From Streptomyces sp. NBC_00490 (lineage in GTDB: Bacteria; Actinomycetota; Actinomycetes; Streptomycetales; Streptomycetaceae), in NCBI RefSeq assembly GCF_036013645.1, contig NZ_CP107869.1, forward strand, positions 3,162,001 to 3,226,000: a stretch of 64,000 bases of DNA. Reading direction: 5' to 3'. Below are positions 19,598 through 27,837 of this stretch, piece by piece. A model generated the notes under the pieces. That model ran no database searches and was not told the origin of the DNA. It saw only the letters and a list, made by a program, of their open reading frames with translations. A program made the position numbers and the translations under genes. Every line of letters begins with the position of its first letter. Position 1 is the first letter of the stretch.

Positions 19598-20310
19598 CCG
19601 CACTGCTCGAAGTAGAGGACCTCCGGGTCGCCTACGGCAAGATCGAAGCCGTCAAGGGCATCTCGTTCAAGGTCGAGGCCGGCGAGGTCGTCACCCTCAT
19701 CGGCACCAACGGCGCCGGCAAGACCACGACCCTGCGCACCCTCTCGGGCCTGCTCAAGCCGGTCGGCGGCCAGATCAAGTTCGACGGCAAGTCCCTCAAG
19801 AAGACCCCGGCCCACCAGATCGTCTCGCTCGGCCTCGCCCACTCCCCCGAGGGGCGGCACATCTTCCCGCGCATGACGATCGAGGACAACCTCCGCCTCG
19901 GCGCCTTCCTCCGCAACGACAAAGCGGGCATCGAGAAGGACATCCAGCGCGCCTACGACCTCTTCGCCATCCTCGGAGAGCGCCGCAAGCAGGCCGCCGG
20001 CACCCTGTCCGGCGGCGAGCAGCAGATGCTGGCCATGGGCCGCGCGCTCATGTCCCAGCCGAAGCTGCTCATGCTGGACGAGCCGTCCATGGGCCTCTCC
20101 CCGATCATGATGCAGAAGATCATGGCCACCATCGCCGAACTCAAGTCCCAGGGCACGACGATCCTCCTCGTCGAGCAGAACGCCCAAGCGGCACTGTCGC
20201 TGGCCGACCACGGCCACGTCATGGAGATCGGCAAGATCGTGCTCTCGGGGTCCGGCCAGGACCTGCTGCACGACGAGTCGGTACGCAAGGCGTACCTCGG
20301 CGAGGACTGA
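19594..20310 (+). CDS. livF: branched-chain amino-acid ABC transporter ATPase LivF
   Basis: ABC ATPase of 238 residues, standard for LivF. Walker A is GTNGAGKTT (about 37-45), signature LSGGEQQ, Walker B LLMLDEP, and the LivF-typical PSMGLSP follows. The start overlaps the livG stop by four bases. This is the last gene of the operon, which ends at a palindromic terminator. Confidence 0.95.
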
Positions 20311-20335
20311 GTCCCCGCCACTACGGCTCTACGAC

Positions 20336-20369
20336 GAGGCCCGCGTCCCCAGCTGGGGACGCGGGCCTC
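20336..20369. terminator. bidirectional terminator between livF and the ANTAR regulator
   Basis: A perfect 34-bp palindrome with 15-bp arms (GAGGCCCGCGTCCCC and its complement) around AGCT. It lies between two convergent genes and could serve both. Confidence 0.85.
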
Positions 20370-20393
20370 TCGCACGAACGCGGCCGGGGAAGG

Positions 20394-21050
20394 TCAGCCC
20401 TTCCCCGCCTTCTTCTCATCGGCGTCCTGGATGACGGCCTCGGCCACCTGCTGCATCGACATACGCCGGTCCATCGACGTCTTCTGGATCCAACGGAACG
20501 CGGCCGGCTCGGTCAGCCCGTACTCGGTCTGAAGAATCGACTTGGCCCGGTCGACGAGCTTGCGGGTCTCAAGGCGCAGAGTGAGGTCGGCGACCTCGGC
20601 CTCCAGCTCCTTCAGCTCGGTGAACCGGGACACGGCCATCTCGATCGCCGGTACGACGTCGCTCTTGCTGAACGGCTTCACCAGATACGCCATCGCGCCG
20701 GCGTCACGAGCGCGCTCCACGAGGTCGCGCTGCGAGAAGGCGGTCAGCATGAGGACGGGGGCGATGCGCTCCTCGGCGATCTTCTCGGCTGCGGAGATGC
20801 CGTCCATCTTCGGCATCTTCACATCGAGGATCACGAGGTCCGGCTTGTGCTCACGGGCCAGCTCGATGGCCTGCTCACCGTCACCGGCCTCGCCGACGAC
20901 GCTGTAGCCCTCTTCCTCCAGCATCTCTTTGAGGTCGAGCCGGATGAGGGCCTCGTCCTCGGCGATGACGACACGGGTCGTCAGCGGAGGCACGTGCGAC
21001 TTGTCGTCGTCGGGCGCGTCTACGGGCTGGGGCGACTCGGGGGCGGTCAC
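20394..21050 (-). CDS. pdtaR: ANTAR-domain response regulator (PdtaR type)
   Basis: RNA-binding antiterminator regulator of 218 residues. The receiver domain (about 25-140) has the acidic pair E31/D32, phosphoacceptor D76 in VILDVKMP, and the conserved Lys in LVKPFS. A C-terminal ANTAR domain (about 150-208) follows, with the helical KSILQTEYGLTEPAAF region. It is the orthologue type of mycobacterial PdtaR, which is phosphorylated by a PdtaS kinase not found in this window. The start is GTG with GAGGAG upstream. It is probably monocistronic. Confidence 0.93.
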   Translation of the reverse strand: MTAPESPQPVDAPDDDKSHVPPLTTRVVIAEDEALIRLDLKEMLEEEGYSVVGEAGDGEQAIELAREHKPDLVILDVKMPKMDGISAAEKIAEERIAPVLMLTAFSQRDLVERARDAGAMAYLVKPFSKSDVVPAIEMAVSRFTELKELEAEVADLTLRLETRKLVDRAKSILQTEYGLTEPAAFRWIQKTSMDRRMSMQQVAEAVIQDADEKKAGKG

Positions 21051-21152
21051 GGGGGCTCCTCGTTCAGGGCAGGGGTGCTGCTGACAAGAGCCTACCTAGC
21101 TGCGGTAAAGTGGGGGCACAGCGGGTGACCGCTGACCTTCATATTGAAGGGG

Positions 21153-21225
21153 GCCCCGGTAGCCCAGCGGTAGAGGCCATGGATTCAAAACCCATCCAGC
21201 GTCGGTTCGAATCCGACTCGGGGCA
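21153..21225 (+). tRNA. tRNA with anticodon CAA (Leu-like) but a short variable loop
   Basis: A 73-nt cloverleaf. The 7-bp acceptor stem is GCCCCGG/TCGGGGC with discriminator A73. The D arm has 3 pairs plus a C-A mismatch. The anticodon arm is ATGGA-TTCAAAA-CCCAT, with an A-C mismatch closing the loop and anticodon CAA. The variable loop is 5 nt (CCAGC), and the T arm is GTCGG-TTCGAAT-CCGAC. CCA is not encoded. Anticodon CAA would read UUG (Leu), but bacterial tRNA-Leu normally has a long variable arm, which is absent here. A possible promoter CTGACA-N19-TAAAGT lies at 21081-21111, and a terminator follows at 21256. Confidence 0.85.
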
Positions 21226-21255
21226 CTTTTCCTTCGAATCGAAGGTTGCCATCAG

Positions 21256-21293
21256 AAAGCGGATGTTCCCGTTCTCGTGAACATCCGCTTTTT
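21256..21293 (+). terminator. Rho-independent terminator after the tRNA
   Basis: 13-bp arms AAAGCGGATGTTC / GAACATCCGCTTT with a 10-nt loop, followed by further Ts. It ends the tRNA transcript and separates it from the LAGLIDADG-type gene. Confidence 0.85.
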
Positions 21294-21331
21294 GCTGCGT
21301 GTCGTCGTGATCACTCTCACAGAGTGTCCGT

Positions 21332-22078
21332 ATGTACGACGTCAGCACACGCAAGCGAGCACTCGCGCTGGTTGCACAGGGCCGAAGCCTTAATTCGGTA
21401 AGCCTAGAGACCGGCATCTCGCGCGCCGCAATTCGCTCCTGGCACGACCGGCTGGAACCACGGCCACGCATGTCAGTTCCGCCGCCCGGCCCGCCGACCG
21501 ATGAGGTCTCATACTCCTACCTGCTGGGCCTCTATCTCGGCGATGGCTGCATCAGTGCTCACCCTCGGGGGCCAGGCCACTATCTGCGTGTCGCGTGCGC
21601 AGACTCATGGCCAGGGCTGATTGACGCCTGCGCAGCTGCGATGCGTTCGGTCAACCCTTCAGGCAACGCGTTCCGCGTGCAGGCTCAGGGCTACGTTTCG
21701 GTAGTCGGTTACTACCCGCACTGGCCCCACCTCTTCCCGCAGCACGGCCCCGGCAAGAAGCACGAACGCCGGATCGCCCTTGCACCCTGGCAACAGGCCA
21801 TTGTCGACGCCCACCCCTGGGAATTCATCCGAGGCCTCATCCACTCCGACGGCTGCCGCATCACCAATTGGGCAACTCGCCTTGTGGCAGGTGAACGGAA
21901 ACGCTACGAATACCCCCGGTACTTCTTCACCAACCTGTCCGGCGACATCATCCGCCTCTTCACCACGACGCTCGACCACGTGGGCGTCGAGTGGCGACAG
22001 GCGAACCCCCGCAACATCTCCATCGCCCGCAAAGCCTCAGTCGCCCTTATGGACACTCACGTAGGCCCGAAACACTGA
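21332..22078 (+). CDS. free-standing LAGLIDADG-type protein with N-terminal helix-turn-helix
   Basis: Protein of 248 residues. The N-terminal 45 residues look like a transposase/homeodomain-type helix-turn-helix (RKRALALVAQGRSLNSVSL). Two LAGLIDADG-like motifs follow: YLLGLYLGDG (D71) and FIRGLIHSDG (D173). The spacing of about 100 residues is typical of monomeric homing endonucleases, and both acidic residues are kept, so DNA cleavage is possible. It is not inside an intron or intein. It lies just after a tRNA gene, and its stop abuts the pyruvate kinase stop with no bases between. No good ribosome site is seen; its GC content is lower than its neighbours'. It could instead be a domesticated DNA-binding regulator. 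Confidence 0.75.
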   Translation: MYDVSTRKRALALVAQGRSLNSVSLETGISRAAIRSWHDRLEPRPRMSVPPPGPPTDEVSYSYLLGLYLGDGCISAHPRGPGHYLRVACADSWPGLIDACAAAMRSVNPSGNAFRVQAQGYVSVVGYYPHWPHLFPQHGPGKKHERRIALAPWQQAIVDAHPWEFIRGLIHSDGCRITNWATRLVAGERKRYEYPRYFFTNLSGDIIRLFTTTLDHVGVEWRQANPRNISIARKASVALMDTHVGPKH

Positions 22079-23515
22079 CTACTTGGGGCTGTCGTCCTCG
22101 CCGATGTGGTGGACCCGGACGAGGTTCGTCGAGCCGGCAACCCCGGGCGGGGAACCCGCGGTGATCACCACCACGTCGCCCTTCTCGCAGCGGCCGTACT
22201 TCAGGAGCAGTTCGTCCACCTGGTCGACCATCGCGTCCGTGGAGTCGACCTGGGGGCCGAGGAAGGTCTCCACGCCCCAGGTCAGGTTCAGCTGGGAGCG
22301 GGTGGCCGGCTCGGGGGTGAAGGCGAGGAGGGGGATCGGGGAGCGGTAGCGGGAGAGCCTGCGGACGGTGTCTCCGGACTGGGTGAAGGCGACCAGGAAT
22401 TTGGCTCCCAGGAAGTCGCCCATTTCCGCTGCCGCTCGCGCGACCGCACCGCCCTGCGTGCGGGGTTTGTTGCGTTCGGTCAGGGGCGGGAGGCCCTTGG
22501 CGAGGATGTCTTCCTCGGCGGCGGTGACGATCTTCGCCATGGTGCGGACGGTCTCGATGGCGTATTTGCCGACGCTGGTCTCGCCGGAGAGCATGACCGC
22601 GTCCGTGCCGTCGATGACGGCGTTCGCGACATCCGACGCCTCGGCCCTGGTCGGGCGGGAGTTCTCGATCATCGAGTCGAGCATCTGCGTGGCGACGATG
22701 ACCGGCTTGGCGTTGCGCTTCGCCAGCTTGACCGCGCGCTTCTGGACGATGGGGACCTGTTCGAGGGGCATTTCGACGCCCAGGTCTCCTCGCGCGACCA
22801 TGATGCCGTCGAAGGCGGCGACGATGTCCTCGATCGCGTCGACGGCCTGGGGCTTCTCCACCTTGGCGATGACGGGGAGGCGGCGGCCTTCGTCGTCCAT
22901 GATGCGGTGGACGTCGTCGATGTCGCGGCCGGATCGGACGAAGGACAGTGCGATGACGTCGAAGCCTGTCCGCAGGGCCCAGCGCAGGTCGGCTTCGTCC
23001 TTCTCCGACAGGGCCGGGACGGATACGGCGACGCCCGGGAGATTCAGTCCCTTGTTGTCGGAGATCACGCCGCCTTCGATGACGGTGGTGTGGACGCGGG
23101 GGCCGTCGACGGCGGTGACTTCGAGGCAGACTTTGCCGTCGTCGACGAGGATGCGCTCGCCCGGGCTGACGTCGTGGGCGAGGCCCGCGTAGGTCGTTCC
23201 GCAGGAGTGCTGGTCGCCTTCGGCGCCTTCTTCCACGGTGATGGTGAAGGTGTCGCCGCGTTCAAGGAGTACGGGTCCTTCGGTGAAGCGGCCGAGGCGG
23301 ATCTTCGGGCCTTGAAGGTCGGCGAGGATACCGACGCTGTGGCCGGTCTCGTCGGAGGCCTTGCGGACGTGGTGGTAGCGCTCCTCGTGTTCGGCGTAGC
23401 CGCCGTGGCTGAGGTTGAAGCGGGCTACGTCCATTCCGGCTTCGACCAGTGCCTTGATCTGGTCGTATGAGTGGGTGGCGGGGCCCAGGGTGCAGACGAT
23501 CTTTGCTCGGCGCAT
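22079..23515 (-). CDS. pyk: pyruvate kinase
   Basis: Glycolytic enzyme converting phosphoenolpyruvate and ADP to pyruvate and ATP, 478 residues, full length. It has the N-terminal RRAKIVCTLGPA, the substrate/metal-binding MVARGDLGVEMP, the IVATQMLDSM region and the C-terminal regulatory domain ending near the last residues. The start ATG lies in GCGCATG on the opposite strand. The gene appears monocistronic and points towards the LAGLIDADG gene. Streptomyces commonly have two pyk genes, so this may be one of a pair. Confidence 0.97.
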   Translation of the reverse strand: MRRAKIVCTLGPATHSYDQIKALVEAGMDVARFNLSHGGYAEHEERYHHVRKASDETGHSVGILADLQGPKIRLGRFTEGPVLLERGDTFTITVEEGAEGDQHSCGTTYAGLAHDVSPGERILVDDGKVCLEVTAVDGPRVHTTVIEGGVISDNKGLNLPGVAVSVPALSEKDEADLRWALRTGFDVIALSFVRSGRDIDDVHRIMDDEGRRLPVIAKVEKPQAVDAIEDIVAAFDGIMVARGDLGVEMPLEQVPIVQKRAVKLAKRNAKPVIVATQMLDSMIENSRPTRAEASDVANAVIDGTDAVMLSGETSVGKYAIETVRTMAKIVTAAEEDILAKGLPPLTERNKPRTQGGAVARAAAEMGDFLGAKFLVAFTQSGDTVRRLSRYRSPIPLLAFTPEPATRSQLNLTWGVETFLGPQVDSTDAMVDQVDELLLKYGRCEKGDVVVITAGSPPGVAGSTNLVRVHHIGEDDSPK

Positions 23516-23660
23516 GTTTTGACCCTAGGGCTTACCGGTGGGTAGGGATTTGGTGGGGGATGACTACTCAACAACCTTTGGGTGACGGGTTATTGACAAG
23601 GGTTGAATTGTGCGCCGGGGTGCACAGATGAGCGTTTCCTTGTGCGAATTCCGCGTGGTT

Positions 23661-24379
23661 TCACAGCTTCGGCGGTGCCATGGTGAAGCGGGCGTTGATC
23701 TGTGCGTGGACGCGTTGGCGTTGGGGTTCGAGGTCGAGGGGGGCGGCGGCGGTGTCCTCGGCTGCGGCGTAGGACAGGGAGCGCATGCGGCTCCCGGGGC
23801 GGTGGGGGCGAGGGGTTGGGCGTTCTCGGCGCCGATGTCGGCGAGCTCGACGAGGGCGGCGAGTGTGGTGCCCAGCGCCTCGGCGTATTCGCGGGCTCGT
23901 TGGACGGCTTCCTTGACGGCCTGTTGGCGGGCTTGGCGGTGGGCCGGGGAGGTGGGTCGTAGGGCCCACCAGGGGCCGTCGACGCGGGTGAGGTCCAGGT
24001 CGGCGAGGCGGGTGGTGAGTTCGCCGAGTGCGGTGAAGTCGGTGAGTTCGGCGGTGACGTGGACGCGGCCGTGGTAGGCGTGGACGCGTTCGCCGCGGCC
24101 TTTCTCCTTGAGTTGGGGGGTGATGGAGAAAGCGCCTGTCTCGAGTCGTTCGACGGCGTCGCCGTAGGTCTTGATGAGGTCGAGGACGGTGGCGTTGCGG
24201 CGGGTGAGGTCGTCGAGGGCGGTGCGGCGGTCTTTGCCGCGAGCGGCGATGGTGACGCCGATGCGGGCGATTTCGGGGTCGACTTCGAGGCGGGCTTCGC
24301 CGCGGACGGCGATGCGGGGTGCGTCGGGGGTGCCGTAGGGCTGGAAGTGTGGGGGGTCGTCCGCAGCTGGTGTGGTCAT
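23661..24379 (-). pseudogene. SIMPL (DUF541) domain gene with an apparent frameshift
   Basis: The first frame (ATG at 24379) encodes a normal SIMPL-domain protein up to about residue 195 (ENAQPLAPTAPG). There it leaves the family sequence, while a neighbouring frame takes it up at once with SRMRSLSYAAAEDTAAAPLD and ends at 23661 with a typical C-terminus. One extra base near 23791-23799 (inside CCCCGGG on the coding strand) would restore a protein of about 239 residues. Without it, translation runs on into an unrelated Pro/Thr-rich tail to 23564. This is either a real frameshift or a sequence error. SIMPL proteins are envelope or cytosolic proteins of unclear function; no signal peptide is seen here. 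Confidence 0.75.
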
Positions 24380-24529
24380 ACGACCCACTCTGTCACTGTG
24401 TGGCGTGTTGTCGGCTGGTCGGGTGACAGGTTGGGTCATCAGATCGAAACCTGTAGGGGGTGTTGCGGTTCGGCGTGTGCGGGTCAGAATCTACGCGCGT
24501 TGTTGACCGTTTCCCGAGGAGATCAAGAC

Positions 24530-26335
24530 ATGCCGTTGAACCGCAGGAAGTTCCTGGAGAAGTCCGCCGTGACCGGTGCGGGCGTCGCGCTGGCCGGTGC
24601 CGTGGGGGCTCCTGCGGCCGAGGCGGCGGAGGCCGAGCAGGGGCGCAAGCCCGCGAAGCGGTACTCCTTCACGGTGATGGGCACCACCGATCTGCACGGC
24701 AACATCTTCAACTGGGACTACTTCAAGGACACGGAGTACACGGACGCCAAGGGCAACGCGAAGGGGCTGGCCCGGGTCTCGACCCTGGTCGATCAGGTCC
24801 GTGCGGAGAAGGGTCGCCGCAACACGCTGCTCATCGACGCGGGCGACACGATCCAGGGCACGCCGCTGACGTACTACTACGCGAAGGTGGACCCGATCAC
24901 CGCCAAGGGCGGTCCGGTCCATCCGATGGCCGCGGCGATGAACGCGATCGGCTATGACGCGGTGGCGCTGGGCAACCACGAGTTCAACTACGGCATCGAG
25001 ACGCTGCGCAAGTTCGAGGACCAGTGTCACTTCCCGCTGCTCGGGGCGAACGCGCTGGACGCGAAGACGCTGAAGCCGGCTTTCCCGCCCTACTTCATCA
25101 AGAAGATCTGCCCGCCCGGTCTCCCGCCGGTCAAGGTGGCCGTTCTCGGTCTGACGAACCCGGGCATCGCGATCTGGGACAAGGCGTACGTCGAGGGCAA
25201 GCTGGTGTTCCCGGGGCTTGAGGAGCAGGCGGCGAAGTGGGTGCCGAAGCTGCGGTCGATGGGTGCGGACGTGGTGGTCGTGTCGGCGCACTCGGGCTCC
25301 TCGGGCACCTCCTCGTACGGTGATCAGCTGCCGTACATCGAGAACTCGGCGGCGCTGGTGGCCCAGCAGGTGCCGGGCATCGACGCGATCCTCGTCGGGC
25401 ACGCGCACACGGAGATCGCGGAGCTGCTGGTCACGAACGAGAAGACGGGCAGGACGGTCGTTCTGTCGGAGCCGCTCTGCTATGCGCAGCGGCTGTCGCT
25501 GTTCGACTTCGAGCTGGTCTTCTCGAAGGGCCGCTGGACGGTCGAGTCGGTGAAGGCGACGGTGCGTGACTCGAAGACGGTCGCGGACGACCCGAAGATC
25601 ACGAAGCTGCTGAAGGCCGACCACGACATCGTGGTGGAGTACGTGAACCAGGTCGTCGGTACGGCGACGGAGACGCTGACGACGGTCGAGGCGCGCTACA
25701 AGGACGCCCCGATCATCGACCTGATCACGAAGGTCCAGGAGGACGTGGTCAAGGCGGCGCTGGCGGGCACCGAGTACGCCGCGCTGCCGGTCCTCTCGCA
25801 GGCCTCGCCGTTCTCCCGTACGTCGGAGATCCCGGCGGGCGAGGTGACGATCCGGGATCTGTCCAGTCTGTATGTGTACGACAACACGCTGGTGGCGAAG
25901 TTGCTGACGGGTGCGCAGGTCAGGGCGTATCTGGAGTACTCGGCGCAGTACTTCGTGCGGACCGCGGCGGATGCGGCGGTGGACGTGGAGAAGCTGACGA
26001 ACGCGGAGAGCCGTCCGGACTACAACTACGACTATGTGTCGGGGCTGTCGTACGAGATCGACATCGCGCAGGCGGCGGGTTCGCGGATCAAGAACCTCAC
26101 GTACAACGGTGCGGCGCTGGATGACGCGCAGCAGTTCGTGTTCGCGGTGAACAACTACCGTGCCAATGGTGGCGGTGCGTTCCCGCATGTGGCGTCGGCG
26201 AAGGAGCTGTGGGCGGAGTCGACGGAGATCCGTACGCGGATCGCGGAGTGGGTGACGGCGAAGGGTGTGCTGAACCCGGCGGACTTCGCGTCGGTGGACT
26301 GGAAGCTGACGCGGAACGGTACGCCGGTCTTCTAG
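24530..26335 (+). CDS. Tat-exported bifunctional metallophosphatase/5'-nucleotidase
   Basis: Secreted calcineurin-type phosphoesterase of 601 residues that probably hydrolyses nucleotides or 2',3'-cyclic nucleotides outside the membrane. The N-terminus has a Tat signal (NRRKFLEKS, Arg 5-6, then a hydrophobic Ala/Gly stretch ending with EAAEA). The metal-binding motifs are in order: TTDLHGN (D54, H56), DAGDTIQG, GNHEFNYG, SAHSG and GHAHTE. A C-terminal nucleotidase domain follows (about 350-601) with NNYRANGGG. The start ATG has GAGGAG upstream. It is monocistronic, ending at two hairpins shared with the convergent hydroxylase. Confidence 0.95.
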   Translation: MPLNRRKFLEKSAVTGAGVALAGAVGAPAAEAAEAEQGRKPAKRYSFTVMGTTDLHGNIFNWDYFKDTEYTDAKGNAKGLARVSTLVDQVRAEKGRRNTLLIDAGDTIQGTPLTYYYAKVDPITAKGGPVHPMAAAMNAIGYDAVALGNHEFNYGIETLRKFEDQCHFPLLGANALDAKTLKPAFPPYFIKKICPPGLPPVKVAVLGLTNPGIAIWDKAYVEGKLVFPGLEEQAAKWVPKLRSMGADVVVVSAHSGSSGTSSYGDQLPYIENSAALVAQQVPGIDAILVGHAHTEIAELLVTNEKTGRTVVLSEPLCYAQRLSLFDFELVFSKGRWTVESVKATVRDSKTVADDPKITKLLKADHDIVVEYVNQVVGTATETLTTVEARYKDAPIIDLITKVQEDVVKAALAGTEYAALPVLSQASPFSRTSEIPAGEVTIRDLSSLYVYDNTLVAKLLTGAQVRAYLEYSAQYFVRTAADAAVDVEKLTNAESRPDYNYDYVSGLSYEIDIAQAAGSRIKNLTYNGAALDDAQQFVFAVNNYRANGGGAFPHVASAKELWAESTEIRTRIAEWVTAKGVLNPADFASVDWKLTRNGTPVF

Positions 26336-26340
26336 GAGTC

Positions 26341-26405
26341 CAGCCTTCGAAAGGCTGAGCAGAGTGGTGTCCACGGCGCCGGCGGGGTTGTCACGTCGGC
26401 GCCGT
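26341..26405. terminator. two hairpins between convergent genes
   Basis: First hairpin 26341-26357: CAGCCTT-CGA-AAGGCTG. Second hairpin: 9-bp arms ACGGCGCCG (26373-26381) and CGGCGCCGT (26397-26405). They fill the 89-bp gap between the nucleotidase gene and the convergent hydroxylase gene. Confidence 0.65.
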
Positions 26406-26424
26406 CGGCGTGCGTGCTCTTGTC

Positions 26425-27837
26425 CTAGCGTCCCTCGACCAGGGGGGTGAGTGTCTGGGCCTGGCGGGCGGCGGGGATCTGGGGCTGTTGGTCGAGGCCG
26501 AAGGTGGTGAAGGCCGTTCGGGTGGGGAGGGGGTAGGGGGCCTTTTCCGTCAGGGAGTTGAGGATGGTGGCGCTGCGCCAGGCGGCGAGGCCGAGGTCGG
26601 GGGTGCCGACGCCGTGGGTGTGGCGTTCGGCGTTCTGGACGTAGAGGGTGCCGGTGACGGAGGGGTCGAGGACGAGGCGGAACTGTTCGTCGACGCGGGG
26701 GCGTTCGCGGCTGTCGCGGCGCAGGTAGGGGTCGAGTCCGGCGAGGATGCGGTTCAGGGGGCGTTCGCGGTAGCCGGTGGCGAGGACGACGGCGTCGGTG
26801 GTGAGGCGGGAGCGGGTGCGCTGCTCGGTGTGTTCGAGGTGGAGTTCGACCTTGGTGGTGGCGACGCGGCCCGCGGTGCGGACGCGGACGCCGGGGGTGA
26901 GGACGGTGTCGGGCCAGCCGCCGTGCAGGGTGCGTCGGTAGAGCTCGTCGTGGATGGCGGCGATGGTGTCGGCGTCGATGCCTTTGTGGAGCTGCCATTG
27001 GGCGGTGACGAGGCGGTCGCGTTCGGCTTCGGGGAGGGCGTGGAAGTAGCGGGTGTAGTCGGGGCTGAAGTGTTCCAGGCCGAGTTTGGAGTACTCCATG
27101 GGGGCGAAGGCCTTGGTGCTGCCGAGCCAGTGGAGGCCTTCGCGGCCTGCGGGGCGGGTGCGGAGCAGGTCGAGGAAGACTTCGGCGCCGGTCTGTCCGG
27201 TGCCGACGACGGTGACGTGTGCGGCGCGTTGGAAGGCGTCGCGGTGGGCGAGGTAGTCGGCGGCGTGGATGACGGGCACGCCGGTGGCTTCGACGAGGGG
27301 TTTGAGGGGTTCGGGGATGTAGGGCTCGGTGCCGACGCCGAGGACGATGTTTTTCGTGTACGTCCGGCCGAGGGCGTCGGCTTCTCCGTCGGTGTCGAGC
27401 TGGGTGAAGTCGACTTCGAAGAGGTCGCGTTCGGGGTTCCAGCGGACGGCGTCGACCTGGTGGCCGAAGTGGAGTCCGGGGAGGTTCTCGGCGACCCAGC
27501 GGCAGTAGGCGTCGTATTCGGCGCGCTGGATGTGGAAGCGCTCGGCGAAGTAGAAGGGGAAGAGTCTGTCGCGGCTCTTGAGGTAGTTGAGGAAGGTCCA
27601 GGGGCTGGCGGGGTCGGCGAGGGTGACCAGGTCGGCGAGGAAGGGGACCTGGATTCTGGCGCCGTCGATGAGGAGTCCGGGGTGCCAGTCGAAGGTGGGG
27701 CGTTGTTCGTAGAAGACGGTGTCGAGTTCGGCGAGGGGGTGGGCGAGGGCGGCGAGGGAGAGGTTGAAGGGGCCGATGCCGATGCCGACGAGGTCGCGGG
27801 GTGCGTCGGGTTGCCGGTGGGGCGGGATGGGGGTCAT
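26425..27837 (-). CDS. lysine/ornithine N-monooxygenase, siderophore type
   Basis: Flavin-dependent N-hydroxylase of 470 residues, in the IucD/PvdA/DesB family, which hydroxylates the terminal amine of lysine, ornithine or cadaverine. The FAD motif GIGIGPFNLSL begins at residue 18, the NADPH motif is VVGTGQTGAEV near 215, and the family ATGY motif is present. The start ATG overlaps the stop of the decarboxylase gene (ATGA), with GGAAGG upstream. Together with that decarboxylase it recalls desA-desB of desferrioxamine synthesis, but no acyltransferase or NIS synthetase is next to them. No iron box is seen in front of the pair. Confidence 0.9.
   Translation of the reverse strand: MTPIPPHRQPDAPRDLVGIGIGPFNLSLAALAHPLAELDTVFYEQRPTFDWHPGLLIDGARIQVPFLADLVTLADPASPWTFLNYLKSRDRLFPFYFAERFHIQRAEYDAYCRWVAENLPGLHFGHQVDAVRWNPERDLFEVDFTQLDTDGEADALGRTYTKNIVLGVGTEPYIPEPLKPLVEATGVPVIHAADYLAHRDAFQRAAHVTVVGTGQTGAEVFLDLLRTRPAGREGLHWLGSTKAFAPMEYSKLGLEHFSPDYTRYFHALPEAERDRLVTAQWQLHKGIDADTIAAIHDELYRRTLHGGWPDTVLTPGVRVRTAGRVATTKVELHLEHTEQRTRSRLTTDAVVLATGYRERPLNRILAGLDPYLRRDSRERPRVDEQFRLVLDPSVTGTLYVQNAERHTHGVGTPDLGLAAWRSATILNSLTEKAPYPLPTRTAFTTFGLDQQPQIPAARQAQTLTPLVEGR

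Noticed and set aside
20394..23515. Integrated element using the tRNA as attachment site
   Set aside because: No integrase gene and no second copy of the tRNA 3' end were seen nearby; only the LAGLIDADG-type gene follows.
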